Notes: generated by a model from the letters alone, not told the origin. A stretch of DNA of 33,528 nucleotides from Bacteriovoracaceae bacterium (GCA_947448205.1 CANFNL010000011.1:1-33528), one strand, 5' to 3'. Positions 8,296 to 17,016 are shown, numbered from the stretch's first letter. Numbers and translations: made by a program.

Positions 8296-9108
8296 CTAAA
8301 AAAAGATTTTTTGTTGATCATAGAGCGGGAAAACTTTACTACCAAATTCATTACTGGCCATAGCTTCAAGCTGGGTATGTGAGAGATCGTGACTCATATG
8401 AATGAGACCAGTTCTTATTGGTTTAATTTGTTTTATATAATTAAACGCCCGTTCGACGCTTAAGTGAGTACTATGACTTCCTCTTTTAAGACAATCGATA
8501 ATAAGGAGATCTAATTTAGTTTCAGTCAGTAGCGAAACAATTTTCTCGGGAATTTCCTGGCAATCGACAACATACGCCATTTTTTGAAAGAGAAATCCCA
8601 TGGTTTCTCCATGGCCATGCGGGTAATTAAAGAAGATGAATTTTTCATCAAAAATTTTAGTCTCTTTTAAAAGATTAACCTCATGAAGTCTGAGCCTAGG
8701 AATACCTCCACCAATGGCGGGGCGAGTGGGGTTAAAGATATAAGCGAAACGCTGCTCTAATATTTTGCCAGTCTCACTATTGCAATAAACAGGAATTTCT
8801 CTAACGGGCGGCCCGAAGGTTAGAGGACGCAAATCGTCTATACCGTGAACGTGATCTGAGTGCTCATGGGTGATAATCACAAAATCAACGCCGGAGATTT
8901 TATTTTCTAAAAACTGAGAACGAAGATCTGGAGTTGTATCGACAAGTATTTTATTGCCATGTTTGCTCTCGATAAAAATGCTTGTACGCAATCTCTTATC
9001 GCGATGATCAAGTGAAGAACAAACAGGACATTTGCACCCCATCATGGGAATCCCAGTAGAAGTTCCAGTGCCCAGAGCAATCAAAGTATTTTTCTGATTT
9101 AAATCCAT
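8296..9108 (-). CDS. Metallo-beta-lactamase-fold hydrolase, PhnP-like
   Basis: This is a binuclear-metal phosphodiesterase-type enzyme of the MBL fold, 270 aa. The N-terminus has GTGTSTG (13-19) and the Cys cluster GCKCPVC (Cys25, 27 and 30) seen in PhnP and relatives. Next comes 'ILVDTTPD' and the canonical metal motif HEHSDH (81-86). Further His/Asp ligands are in HGHGE, VVDCQE and the C-terminal 'HMSHDLSH'. PhnP acts on cyclic ribose phosphates; in genomes lacking a phn operon, as in this window, the substrate is unknown. The start at 9108 is followed by the conserved N-terminal strand, but no Shine-Dalgarno sequence is well placed: AGGA is 12 nt away, and a TAGAAT box lies 6 nt before the ATG. 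Confidence 0.9.
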   Translation of the reverse strand: MDLNQKNTLIALGTGTSTGIPMMGCKCPVCSSLDHRDKRLRTSIFIESKHGNKILVDTTPDLRSQFLENKISGVDFVIITHEHSDHVHGIDDLRPLTFGPPVREIPVYCNSETGKILEQRFAYIFNPTRPAIGGGIPRLRLHEVNLLKETKIFDEKFIFFNYPHGHGETMGFLFQKMAYVVDCQEIPEKIVSLLTETKLDLLIIDCLKRGSHSTHLSVERAFNYIKQIKPIRTGLIHMSHDLSHTQLEAMASNEFGSKVFPLYDQQKIFF

Positions 9109-9114
9109 GGTATA

Positions 9115-9143
9115 ATTCTATCCTGATATCGATTTATATTTAA
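9115..9143 (-). promoter_or_regulatory. Candidate promoter of the metallo-hydrolase gene, leaderless arrangement
   Basis: On the minus strand TTAAAT (9143-9138) and TAGAAT (9120-9115) are 17 bp apart. TAGAAT is 6 nt from the ATG at 9108. This short divergent gap also serves the M16 gene on the plus strand, whose own Shine-Dalgarno sequence overlaps the -35 candidate. Predicted by eye. Confidence 0.35.
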
Positions 9144-9156
9144 GAGGAAAAAGAAA

Positions 9157-10566
9157 ATGATGCAAAAAAATCTTCGAAGAAAATATATTTCTTCCACAAT
9201 AATTGCCTTGATAATATCTGGTTGTTCAACAATAACACCTGCCAAGAAAGCAGTAGTCACTAATGCTTTAAATGTAAAAAAAGTGGTGCTCGATAATGGG
9301 CTAACAGTGCTTATTGCACCAAACCCCAAATTACCAATTGCTTCTTATTATACTCTCTTTGATGTTGGAGGTCGTTATGAAGTCAAGGGGACAACTGGAG
9401 CTACTCATTTTCTTGAGCACATGATGTTTAAAGGTGCTAAAAAATATGGACCAGGTAAATTTGATACACTTATAGAGCAAAATGGAGGAATGACTAACGC
9501 TTACACCACTAATGATTCAACCGTCTATTATCAAAATATACCAGCATCTTTTGTCGAGCAAATGGTTGATTTAGAGGCTGATCGACTCGAGCATCTTTTA
9601 CTAGAACCTTATAGTTTTGAAAGTGAGCGCAAGGTCATTTTTGAAGAAAGAAAAATGCGGTATGAAAATAGTCCAGATGGATTTTTATATCTGATGATGA
9701 TGAAAAAAGTTTTTGAAGGAACTCCTTACGGCCAATCTGTTATTGGAGATGTTGAAGACCTTAGTGCATTGACTCGCGATCAAGTTATGGACTTTTTTAA
9801 AACATACTATGCCCCTGACAATGCAATCCTTGCTATTGCCGGTGACGTGGATCCTGATAAGTTACTACCAGTTATTAAAGAAAAATACGGGGCAATCCCT
9901 CACTCTAGTGGTCTTCAAGAATTGAAGGCTAAAAGAGATGATCCTAAAAATTATGAATTTAAAGCAAAATTTGGGTCTGAATACCGCTTTTATGCCACCA
10001 ACCCGATTCCTAAATTTCAAGCGGCCTTTAAAGGTGAGAGGGCCGGGACGAGAAGGGCTTTTGTTTTAGATGTATTGGCCAATATGTTAGGAAACGGAGG
10101 AAGCTCTTATTTATCACAAAAATATGTGCGAAACGAAAAGCCTTTAATGAGTGAGATCTCTTTAACAAGTTATAATTTAAGGCACTCTGGAGTTTTTTAT
10201 TTTACTGGTGAGTTGTTGGAAAATGTTAGCTTTGAAAAAGTAAAAGATCAATTTGCTAGCGAGTTGAAAAATTTCTGTGCAGAAGGTCTGGATGGAAGGA
10301 CATTACAAAAAACGAAAAACCAAATATTATCTCAAGCTTATCAACAGATGAAAAGTAATGCCGGCATGGCCTCGACGATTATGTTGTACGAGAAAATATT
10401 CAATGATTATAATTATGGTAGCAAGGAAATGGAAATTTATAATTCTGTCACTGAAGCTGAAGTGAAAAAAGAGTGTCAAAGCATTCTAGTAGATTCTGCC
10501 CCCATTTTTATTTCAACTTGGGATAAATATCCAAAAAATCCAACTGCCTTAATGGAGACTAAATAA
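9157..10566 (+). CDS. M16 family zinc metallopeptidase, catalytic subunit, lipoprotein
   Basis: This is a pitrilysin/processing-peptidase-type protease, 469 aa. The leader ends IISGC, making Cys23 a lipidation site, so the enzyme is membrane-anchored in the periplasm. The inverted zinc motif HFLEH occupies 84-88 (His84, Glu87, His88). The third zinc ligand is Glu163 or Glu164 in 'VIFEERK', about 75 residues on, as expected for M16. The middle 'YYAPDNAILAIAGDVD' and the C-terminal M16 half-domain follow. A purine-rich AGAGGAAAAAG precedes the ATG. Its stop codon shares one base with the next gene's start (TAATG), so the two subunits are translationally coupled. Confidence 0.95.
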   Translation: MMQKNLRRKYISSTIIALIISGCSTITPAKKAVVTNALNVKKVVLDNGLTVLIAPNPKLPIASYYTLFDVGGRYEVKGTTGATHFLEHMMFKGAKKYGPGKFDTLIEQNGGMTNAYTTNDSTVYYQNIPASFVEQMVDLEADRLEHLLLEPYSFESERKVIFEERKMRYENSPDGFLYLMMMKKVFEGTPYGQSVIGDVEDLSALTRDQVMDFFKTYYAPDNAILAIAGDVDPDKLLPVIKEKYGAIPHSSGLQELKAKRDDPKNYEFKAKFGSEYRFYATNPIPKFQAAFKGERAGTRRAFVLDVLANMLGNGGSSYLSQKYVRNEKPLMSEISLTSYNLRHSGVFYFTGELLENVSFEKVKDQFASELKNFCAEGLDGRTLQKTKNQILSQAYQQMKSNAGMASTIMLYEKIFNDYNYGSKEMEIYNSVTEAEVKKECQSILVDSAPIFISTWDKYPKNPTALMETK

Positions 10567-11960
10567 TGAAATCAAGTTTACTAATGTTGACCACTCTTTT
10601 AATAAGTGCATTTCTTTCCGTAAAAACTTATGCAACTCCAAAAATTGAAGACAGTATTAAACATTTAAATTGGAATGGAATAGATGTTGTCTATATTGAA
10701 GACAATCGCTTTCCTACTTATGATCTTCTCATTTATTTTGCCGATGGTGCTTTAAGTGATGCTAAAGGCGAGTACGGTTCAACGGATCATGCTTTCAATT
10801 TAGTTGATTCTGGGACTGCTAAATTGAGCCAAAAAGAGATTATGGATCAATTTGAGTTTTACGGAGCTGAATTAAATTCTGAAATAACTCACGAGTATTC
10901 AACTTTATCTCTTTCGGGATTATCAAAAGACTTAACAACTACCGTGACACATGCATGCACTTTATTGAGAGAGGCAAGCTATCCGATGGCTACTTTGAAA
11001 TTAGAGTTAGATAAGGAGCGCACTGGACTTCAAAGTCTTGTCGCCAATCCTCAGGCTTTATCCGATCGGGTTTTTCGTGAATTGAGTCTTGCCAACACTC
11101 CGTATTCTTATCCTGTTTCAGGAAAATTGAGAGATCTTGATAGCTTAACACCTGCTATGTTGCGCTCGAAAATGGATTACTTTTTAGATAAAGTTAAAAA
11201 AAGAATTTATTTAACTGGGCCAAAATCAATTTTAAGTGTAGAAAAAATTCTTACAGAAAAATGTCAATTTAGTGGAAATCCAAATGATTATGTTCGTAGT
11301 GTGAATTATAAAAAACAAAAATTGAATCAAACTCAAGTAGCATTCGTTCCCGTTCCCGATGCCAATCAGGTTCAGGTAAAAGTTGGACGATTTTTAAATT
11401 TTGATGAAATTGGCGATCGCAGACTTGATACTCTCGCTACAGAGTTTTTAGGAGGAGGTTTCACTTCAGTTTTAATGAGAGAGGTAAGAGTAAAGCGAGG
11501 CTTAACTTACTCTATTAACTCTTATATTTCTTCTCAAAAGCAGTATGGTAGGTCGGGAATTTCAACCTTTACTAAAAACCAATCAATTAATAAATTAATC
11601 AAGGTTATTAGTGAGTCTATTGAAAAAATTCAAAAAAAGGGAATCAGTAACGAAGATTTAGAGAGATCAAGAGGAGCCATCCTAGGATCTCATCCATTCA
11701 AGTTTGAAAGTAATCGCGCATTTCTCTCGCAACTTCTTTATCTTGATCACATCGAGAGACCCTATGCAGAGTTGTTTGATTTTAATAATGCCGTTTTGAA
11801 GTACAACGCAATTGATGTAACTAAAAAAATTGACGAAATTTATGGCATGAAAAATCAAATTATCTTTGTATTAGGTGATAAATCAATTGGTGGAGAGTTA
11901 AAGAAAATGAAGCCTAGAGTAGGGAAATTGAGAGTTATTGATTACAAAAGTTTTATTTAA
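10566..11960 (+). CDS. M16 family peptidase-like protein, non-catalytic subunit
   Basis: This 464-aa exported partner of the preceding peptidase has a signal peptide of about 23 residues ending TYA. The M16 fold is recognisable, but where the zinc motif should be ('FADGALSDAKGEYGSTDHAFNL') there is no HxxEH, so it is catalytically dead. The C-terminal half retains 'MREVRVKRGLTYSI', the R...Y substrate-holding motif typical of the non-catalytic subunit of two-chain M16 enzymes such as mitochondrial processing peptidase and bacterial heterodimers. The inference is that the two proteins form one heterodimeric protease. The last 4 bp overlap the end of the bactofilin gene on the other strand. Confidence 0.9.
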   Translation: MKSSLLMLTTLLISAFLSVKTYATPKIEDSIKHLNWNGIDVVYIEDNRFPTYDLLIYFADGALSDAKGEYGSTDHAFNLVDSGTAKLSQKEIMDQFEFYGAELNSEITHEYSTLSLSGLSKDLTTTVTHACTLLREASYPMATLKLELDKERTGLQSLVANPQALSDRVFRELSLANTPYSYPVSGKLRDLDSLTPAMLRSKMDYFLDKVKKRIYLTGPKSILSVEKILTEKCQFSGNPNDYVRSVNYKKQKLNQTQVAFVPVPDANQVQVKVGRFLNFDEIGDRRLDTLATEFLGGGFTSVLMREVRVKRGLTYSINSYISSQKQYGRSGISTFTKNQSINKLIKVISESIEKIQKKGISNEDLERSRGAILGSHPFKFESNRAFLSQLLYLDHIERPYAELFDFNNAVLKYNAIDVTKKIDEIYGMKNQIIFVLGDKSIGGELKKMKPRVGKLRVIDYKSFI

Positions 11961-12310
11961 AGAATTTTACTATTAATATCATCTTCCGTGTGTCCAATCA
12001 TGTTTACAACGGCACCCGGAAGAATTTCTAGAGATTTACAAATAATTTTACCTTCAAAATAGGCAGTCGGATAAATTGTAACATGGCCTTGAGATTTAAT
12101 ATCTCCTACAAATTCCCCGTAAATATCTAAGTCAAAACAGACAAGTGATCCTTCAGTGCTGGAGCCTATTTCCAAGACTAATTTTGCAGAATTCTGAACT
12201 TCGATTTCACCTTGGATCATTCCCTGGAGATGGGTTGGCCCTTTAAAAATAAAGTTTCCGGTGATACTTGTCATTTTTCCAATATAAGTGAACTCTTGAT
12301 TTTGTAGCAT
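11957..12310 (-). CDS. Bactofilin
   Basis: Bactofilins are polymer-forming cytoskeletal proteins that assemble without nucleotide and position cell-wall enzymes. This one is short (117 aa). It is a right-handed beta-helix repeat protein: 'GKMTSITGNFIFKGPTHLQGMIQGEIEVQ...' then 'IYGEFVGDIKSQGHVTIYPTAYFEGKIICKSLEI', with the recurring 'G.i.G.i' rungs of the family and the usual short polar termini. It is the last gene of a three-gene operon with a membrane coiled-coil protein (11 nt upstream) and an L,D-transpeptidase. This context points to cell-shape or local peptidoglycan control. It converges with the M16 pair, overlapping by 4 bp. Confidence 0.9.
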   Translation of the reverse strand: MLQNQEFTYIGKMTSITGNFIFKGPTHLQGMIQGEIEVQNSAKLVLEIGSSTEGSLVCFDLDIYGEFVGDIKSQGHVTIYPTAYFEGKIICKSLEILPGAVVNMIGHTEDDINSKIL

Positions 12311-12321
12311 AATATTAACTC

Positions 12322-13140
12322 TTAAAATTTAACTAATAATTGAACACTTTGGTAATGGAGTAGATCGCCATTTTTAGCAAAGATATAGACAGTAAAGATA
12401 TAATTGCCAGCTTTTTTTGGTTTGTAAAAAACAGCTTCTACCGGACGAAAACGTTGAGTAGCAAATGTTTCACCAGAAGAGTAGTCAACTTGAGTTCCAG
12501 GAGAGTTAAGTGCTTGCTGGGGATAGACTTCAATGGCCAATTCATTTTTCATTAGAACAATGATGTGACCAGAGAGTTTTGCTTCGCCACCAGCTGCAGG
12601 AATAATATTAAATTGAAGATTAACTGTTTCTTTAGTGGAAATTGTTTTAAAGCCTGAGAGGGCCAAGGTTGTAGGTTTTGTTTTGTCTTTTTGTCCTTGA
12701 ATCGGTTTAAAAAATGAAAGAGTAGATAATCCAATTGAGCTTTGTACCGGATTCAAATGAGATGAGGTGCCTATTGGCGCTGCATTTACAACAGCGCTGT
12801 CAGATTTGGGCAACAGAGCTTTATTCAATTTTTCTTGAAGATCACTTAATTTCTTAGTGAGTGCAAGTTTTTCCTCTTCATTTTTTTGCATGTGCTTAAT
12901 GTAGGCATTTGCGCGAGCTTCAGCTTCTCGGGTTTTTGTATTTTGCCGGTAATTATCAAGAAGATGAAAAGGGCTGGTGTGGATTAAACCAATGGCACCC
13001 AATATTACAGCAATCAGTGTGATGGTTGGGAGCCCTACTATAAAAAAAAGGACTTTTGATTTTTTTAATTCAAAATATTTTGGTGAATCATTATTTTGAT
13101 TATAAATAATTGAAATAAAATCTTTATTGGCTTTTTTCAT
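12322..13140 (-). CDS. Bitopic membrane protein with coiled coil, in bactofilin operon
   Basis: The protein has 272 aa. A cytoplasmic N-terminus of about 30 residues precedes one strongly hydrophobic membrane segment at about 30-52. A Lys/Glu/Ala-rich coiled coil follows at about 68-110, then a linker and a beta-strand-rich C-terminal domain (about 150-272) that would be periplasmic. The overall plan (TM, coiled coil, beta domain, next to a bactofilin) resembles DUF6776-type neighbours of bactofilins and the non-catalytic part of bactofilin-linked M23 peptidases. No peptidase motif (HxxxD, HxH) is present. The family match is tentative. The spacing of 5 nt to the transpeptidase and 11 nt to the bactofilin makes co-expression very likely. 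It probably links the cytoplasmic bactofilin to the transpeptidase. Confidence 0.75.
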   Translation of the reverse strand: MKKANKDFISIIYNQNNDSPKYFELKKSKVLFFIVGLPTITLIAVILGAIGLIHTSPFHLLDNYRQNTKTREAEARANAYIKHMQKNEEEKLALTKKLSDLQEKLNKALLPKSDSAVVNAAPIGTSSHLNPVQSSIGLSTLSFFKPIQGQKDKTKPTTLALSGFKTISTKETVNLQFNIIPAAGGEAKLSGHIIVLMKNELAIEVYPQQALNSPGTQVDYSSGETFATQRFRPVEAVFYKPKKAGNYIFTVYIFAKNGDLLHYQSVQLLVKF

Positions 13141-13145
13141 CTCGG

Positions 13146-14207
13146 CTAGTTATTGCCTTTTTTTGATTCACTATTTTCTTTGAAAGTTGAATCTTTAAAA
13201 AATCTCATTGATGGTTCAAATGCAATTTTATCGCTGCCTTCTAAGCCGTTCTTGGTAAAAACTTCACTAATAATTTTCCAGTTATAAGAGTCATCCTGTC
13301 TTAAATAGAGGATTTTTTTTCCAGCATCATTGATAGTGCTTGATTGGTATCTTTGCATAAATGTAACAATTGCATAATTTTTTGACTGTAAAATAGACAT
13401 ATTATCTAAGTCGATTTTTGGGGTTCCTGGATTGCTAAATACAGCTTTTTTATAAGCTTTGTAGTGAACAAAATTTCCTTTAATATCTTTGAATTCCGCA
13501 GGAGAATAATGAGACATATAAGACTCGATGTCTTTATTTTTCCAGGCAGCAAGCCAGCCTTCAATATTTTTTTTAATTTCATTTTTTTGAGCTTCGTGAG
13601 TTCTGTCATTTAAATAGACTAGGTCTTGCACAATAACAATTGGAGTTTTGTTTAATTCAATATATTTTGAAACATCTAAAAGATCATTATTGGCCGTTAC
13701 CACGCATCCTTTAGAATCAAGTCCTTTGTCAAGTCTTGCTTCATCATTAGTTGAATGAAGCCAAATTCCTGATCCTGTTTTCCCCATTCGTTGATCTACG
13801 GGATTTGGGTAGTCAGTGACAAAAGCTCCCGCACCGTAAATCACGCCTTGTGATCCACTTTTTTCAATCAATTGCTTATTGGTTAAAAAATTTGTGAAGT
13901 TATAAATTCCCTCCGGTGTTTTGAAATCACCTTCCGTGCCTTTGTCCCCAGATTTTTTGCCGGTGACTACTTGATAGGATTTTACTAATTCAGGGTGTCC
14001 GTCATTATTGCGGTAAAGGTGGAGTAAATGAGTCGACTTCTCGGCAATTAGGATATGGTGTGAAAAGAAATTATCCAGGGCAAGTAGAGGTGCTGGATAT
14101 AGCTTTTGACCTTCTTGGCTTAAAGCTGCATTGGAGGCAATAATTAAGCATAATGGGATCAATTTTGATATTTTCTTTAAAAGTCTACGACCGAAACTCT
14201 TTTTCAT
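13146..14207 (-). CDS. L,D-transpeptidase (YkuD domain) with C-terminal NTF2-like domain
   Basis: The YkuD enzyme family acts on peptidoglycan stem peptides by forming 3-3 crosslinks, attaching proteins or trimming. The ATG at 14207 is chosen because AAGG precedes it and it opens directly onto a signal peptide ending near residue 30; the longer in-frame start at 14243 has no well-spaced ribosome site. Length is 353 aa. The catalytic domain spans about 50-200, with 'GDFKTPEGIY', His151 in WLHSTN and catalytic Cys168 in DSKGCVV (H-x16-C), where Lys replaces the more usual His or Arg of the SHGC motif. About 215-330 is an NTF2/SnoaL-like region ('GWLAAWKNKDIESYMSHYSP'), an arrangement known in YafK-type proteins (LdtF/DpaA). 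It is the first gene of the bactofilin operon. Confidence 0.9.
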   Translation of the reverse strand: MKKSFGRRLLKKISKLIPLCLIIASNAALSQEGQKLYPAPLLALDNFFSHHILIAEKSTHLLHLYRNNDGHPELVKSYQVVTGKKSGDKGTEGDFKTPEGIYNFTNFLTNKQLIEKSGSQGVIYGAGAFVTDYPNPVDQRMGKTGSGIWLHSTNDEARLDKGLDSKGCVVTANNDLLDVSKYIELNKTPIVIVQDLVYLNDRTHEAQKNEIKKNIEGWLAAWKNKDIESYMSHYSPAEFKDIKGNFVHYKAYKKAVFSNPGTPKIDLDNMSILQSKNYAIVTFMQRYQSSTINDAGKKILYLRQDDSYNWKIISEVFTKNGLEGSDKIAFEPSMRFFKDSTFKENSESKKGNN

Positions 14208-14369
14208 CGTTTTAAACCTTGTATAGTTACTTGGAATAGTCATCTATCCTTAATTCTTTAATTCCATTCTAATCTAATTATGACTGGTAGATCAACTTAA
14301 AAGAAGCATTTGGCCCTGGGAGCTCTTTAGAATAAACTCAAGTAGATAGTTACATTTGTCGAAAGGATT

Positions 14370-14444
14370 ATGAAATTACGAGTTGTAGGAAATACCTATG
14401 TCAGATGCAAAGAAAAATGTCTTCCAAGATACAGTCAATACTAA
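14370..14444 (+). other. Possible 24-aa upstream ORF overlapping the next gene's start
   Basis: The ATG at 14370 is preceded by GAAAGGA, the best ribosome-binding site in this gap. It reads 24 codons to TAA at 14442-14444 in a different frame from the 538-aa gene, whose ATG (14398) lies within it. The peptide begins MKLRVVGNTYV and has two Cys. It could be a leader peptide controlling the downstream gene or a chance ORF. Confidence 0.3.
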
Positions 14445-16014
14445 AATCCAAAGAAGATTCGATCTTGTCTTTGATAGATCTAATAAATCAAAATCCAGTT
14501 CTGATTTTATAAATATAGAGGCAGCCAATATGTTTCAGAATAAAAAACAAGAATTAACTTCAGTAGTTGAAGATAAAATAATAGACATTGATTTTGATCT
14601 AGATTCAAGAATTGATGAATCTGATATTCTAGAAATAAAAAATGATACAAATACTCGTCTGTCGGTAGTCCCAGATTTTAAAATAGATCAAACGTTACCA
14701 GAATTGAGTAATAAAGATGATTTTGCGATTGAATTTAGCGGTACTAATAATAAAACAGAAATTGCCTCAAAAAAGGAAAATCAAAATACTTCAAATTCAA
14801 GTAGTACTCTTGATTTAATGTTTGACGAAGCTATTCTCATTGGTTCACTGGCAATGAAAGAGGGGACTCAAAAAACAATCGTTTTTGACAAAAATCAACT
14901 CACGAATACAGAAAATGATTTTGATCCTTTTGTAGAAGATGAATTATTAGGGGAGAGTAAATTATCTGCCGAGTCTATGTCTACCGAAGAAGCTCTTGCC
15001 AATATGGAAACGACTATCAATGATATTTTAAAGCCTAATCGCTTTGATGCCACTGAAGAAATTGATTTGACTGAATTTAAAACGCAAGATCAAGCGGAAA
15101 TTACTTTCTATGGAGAAGCCAAGCAAATTGAGAGCATGGTTTTTAATCTAAGCCCACAATCTGAAAAAACCGACTCAAATGGTTTTGATTTGAGCTCTGT
15201 TGAATTTGCAGATAACGAAATTTACGATGAGATGGCCGCAGCCAATTCAACAACAAAAGATTATTTAGCCATTGAAAAAACGGCCATAAAACCAAAAGCC
15301 AATGTGCAATTGGTTGCAGAGATAGAGCCTCCACCGATTCAAACTATTCAGCAAAAAAATATCAATCTCGAAGGCCCTGTCCATCTTAGCGCTTCAGAGG
15401 AAACCCGCTTTCTTGCGACTATTAGGCAGCTAAGAGAGGAAAGAGAGGATTTATTAAGCCAGATTAAAAAGCATAAGGCTGAGGCTAAGGAGTTTGAACA
15501 AGATAATCTAACACTAAAGGCAGCACTCGATGAATCAAAAATTGAGATTTCAATTTTAAGAAAAAGGCATTTAGTAGAAATCGAAGATATGAAATACCGT
15601 CTATCTCTTAGTGACGAGAAGCGATTACTTGCAGAAGAGAGAGCTAAGTTATCTGAGAGCAAAAGAGAAAAGTTAGAGCAAAAAGTTCGAATTGATTTTA
15701 ATCAGGTAAAACTTAGAGAAAAAGAATTAGAAACAAAACTTGAAATGCTCTCAATTGACGTAGATTCTCAAGTTCATAGTCGTGATCAGAAAATTCTCGA
15801 ACTAAGAAGAAAAATAGACGCTTTAGAATTTAACATGGAAAATGTTTCAATTCGCGATCAGAAATCGCAAGATGACAAAAGAAAAGTTGAAGATAAATTA
15901 AACAAAATTATGAAAACGCTACGTTATTCAATAAAAAATTTAGAAGATGATATTGATCAAGCGGAGGACGATATTCAAGATGCGAGAAATGATGAAGATC
16001 GATCCAAGACGTAA
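14398..16014 (+). CDS. Acidic coiled-coil protein, first gene of a diguanylate cyclase operon, 538 aa
   Basis: The family is not recognised. There is no signal peptide or membrane segment, so it is a cytoplasmic protein. Residues 1-320 are acidic and Asn/Ser/Thr-rich, probably largely disordered, with scattered short motifs such as 'IDFDLDSRIDESDILEI' and 'ATEEIDLTEF'. From about 330 to 530 a long Lys/Glu/Arg heptad-rich coiled coil follows, ending in a very acidic Asp-rich tail. TAGGAAA precedes the ATG with good spacing. The GGDEF gene begins 3 nt after its stop, so the two are co-expressed. A scaffold or polar-organising role for the cyclase is possible, but is inferred from context only. 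Confidence 0.75.
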   Translation: MSDAKKNVFQDTVNTKIQRRFDLVFDRSNKSKSSSDFINIEAANMFQNKKQELTSVVEDKIIDIDFDLDSRIDESDILEIKNDTNTRLSVVPDFKIDQTLPELSNKDDFAIEFSGTNNKTEIASKKENQNTSNSSSTLDLMFDEAILIGSLAMKEGTQKTIVFDKNQLTNTENDFDPFVEDELLGESKLSAESMSTEEALANMETTINDILKPNRFDATEEIDLTEFKTQDQAEITFYGEAKQIESMVFNLSPQSEKTDSNGFDLSSVEFADNEIYDEMAAANSTTKDYLAIEKTAIKPKANVQLVAEIEPPPIQTIQQKNINLEGPVHLSASEETRFLATIRQLREEREDLLSQIKKHKAEAKEFEQDNLTLKAALDESKIEISILRKRHLVEIEDMKYRLSLSDEKRLLAEERAKLSESKREKLEQKVRIDFNQVKLREKELETKLEMLSIDVDSQVHSRDQKILELRRKIDALEFNMENVSIRDQKSQDDKRKVEDKLNKIMKTLRYSIKNLEDDIDQAEDDIQDARNDEDRSKT

Positions 16015-16017
16015 AAA

Positions 16018-17016
16018 ATGAAACAACTAATAAATTTCCTCAGCGAATTTCCTTTTTTCTCGAGTGAAAAAAATCTTTTGTTGCACTTAGAGGATTTTTT
16101 GGCACGTGAGTTTCTTATTCGCCCATTACTTATCTACTCCATCCAAGATAATTTGAAGGATATTCAACTTGATAAATGTCGAAGTATCCTAGGTAAAAGT
16201 GATAGAGTAGATCTCTATAATAAGAAAATTCTCGATGAAATTATTATAAAAAGAAGCGGTATAAAACAGCTACCTTGCCTAACAGTTAAAATCGATGGTT
16301 GTCTCTACTATTATCTCAATTTGGGCATTAAAAAGAATCAGTTTTATTTTGCTGTTTTTTCGGCACCTTGTAAAATAGCAACAGATGTTCTGATTAGCCT
16401 CTCCCACTTTACAACAAGCCATTTAAGCGTAATTGAAAAATTTGAAGAATTAAATAAAAGTCAGGAATTAATTCACATTGATGATGTAACGGGTCTTTAT
16501 AATCAAAGGAAGCTGTATAAAGATATAAATGGACTTGTTGAAAAATTTCGAAAAGAAAAGGATACTTTTTGTGTTCTATTTTTAGATATCGATCACTTTA
16601 AAAAAGTCAATGACAATTACGGACATTTAATTGGAACCAAACTCCTCGAAAATGTTGCTTCTGATATAAAGGCTCTCTTGCGCGAAAGTGATATTAGTTA
16701 CCGCTATGGAGGGGATGAATTTGTGGTCATACTAGTCAACTCTGATGCTACTTCAGGCAAGCTTGTCGGAGAGAGAATACTCGAGAGAATAAAATCTACT
16801 GAATATAAATTTGAAATTCGCGATGAACAAAAATCTATCAAACTCTCGGTATCCATTGGGATAGCAGAATTTCCTACTGATGCCAAAAACTCTCAGGAGA
16901 TTTTAGCTATTGCTGATCGAATGATGTATGAAGCAAAAGAATCGGGACGTGGACTAGTATTTAATACGCAAGATATTTTTAAATCAAGTTTAAAGAAAAT
17001 AGTCGGTCAAAAGTGA
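16018..17016 (+). CDS. Diguanylate cyclase (GGDEF) with N-terminal sensor-like region
   Basis: The enzyme makes cyclic di-GMP from two GTP in the cytoplasm; it has 332 aa. Residues 1-145 form a mixed alpha/beta region that looks GAF-like, with no membrane segment, followed by a short helix (about 135-150). The GGDEF domain starts at 'DDVTGLYNQRKL' (about 155). The metal-binding Asp190 lies in FLDIDHFKKVND, and the active loop GGDEF is at 231-235. The inhibitory site RESD (222-225) lies five residues before it, so product feedback inhibition is expected. Together these predict an active, feedback-controlled enzyme. It lies 3 nt from the coiled-coil gene and 7 nt from the metallophosphoesterase gene. 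Confidence 0.95.
   Translation: MKQLINFLSEFPFFSSEKNLLLHLEDFLAREFLIRPLLIYSIQDNLKDIQLDKCRSILGKSDRVDLYNKKILDEIIIKRSGIKQLPCLTVKIDGCLYYYLNLGIKKNQFYFAVFSAPCKIATDVLISLSHFTTSHLSVIEKFEELNKSQELIHIDDVTGLYNQRKLYKDINGLVEKFRKEKDTFCVLFLDIDHFKKVNDNYGHLIGTKLLENVASDIKALLRESDISYRYGGDEFVVILVNSDATSGKLVGERILERIKSTEYKFEIRDEQKSIKLSVSIGIAEFPTDAKNSQEILAIADRMMYEAKESGRGLVFNTQDIFKSSLKKIVGQK

Noticed and set aside
14311-14323. Sigma-54-like TGGCCC...GC sequence upstream of the coiled-coil gene
   Set aside because: The GG-to-GC spacing is 8 rather than 10 nt and the TTGC part is missing.
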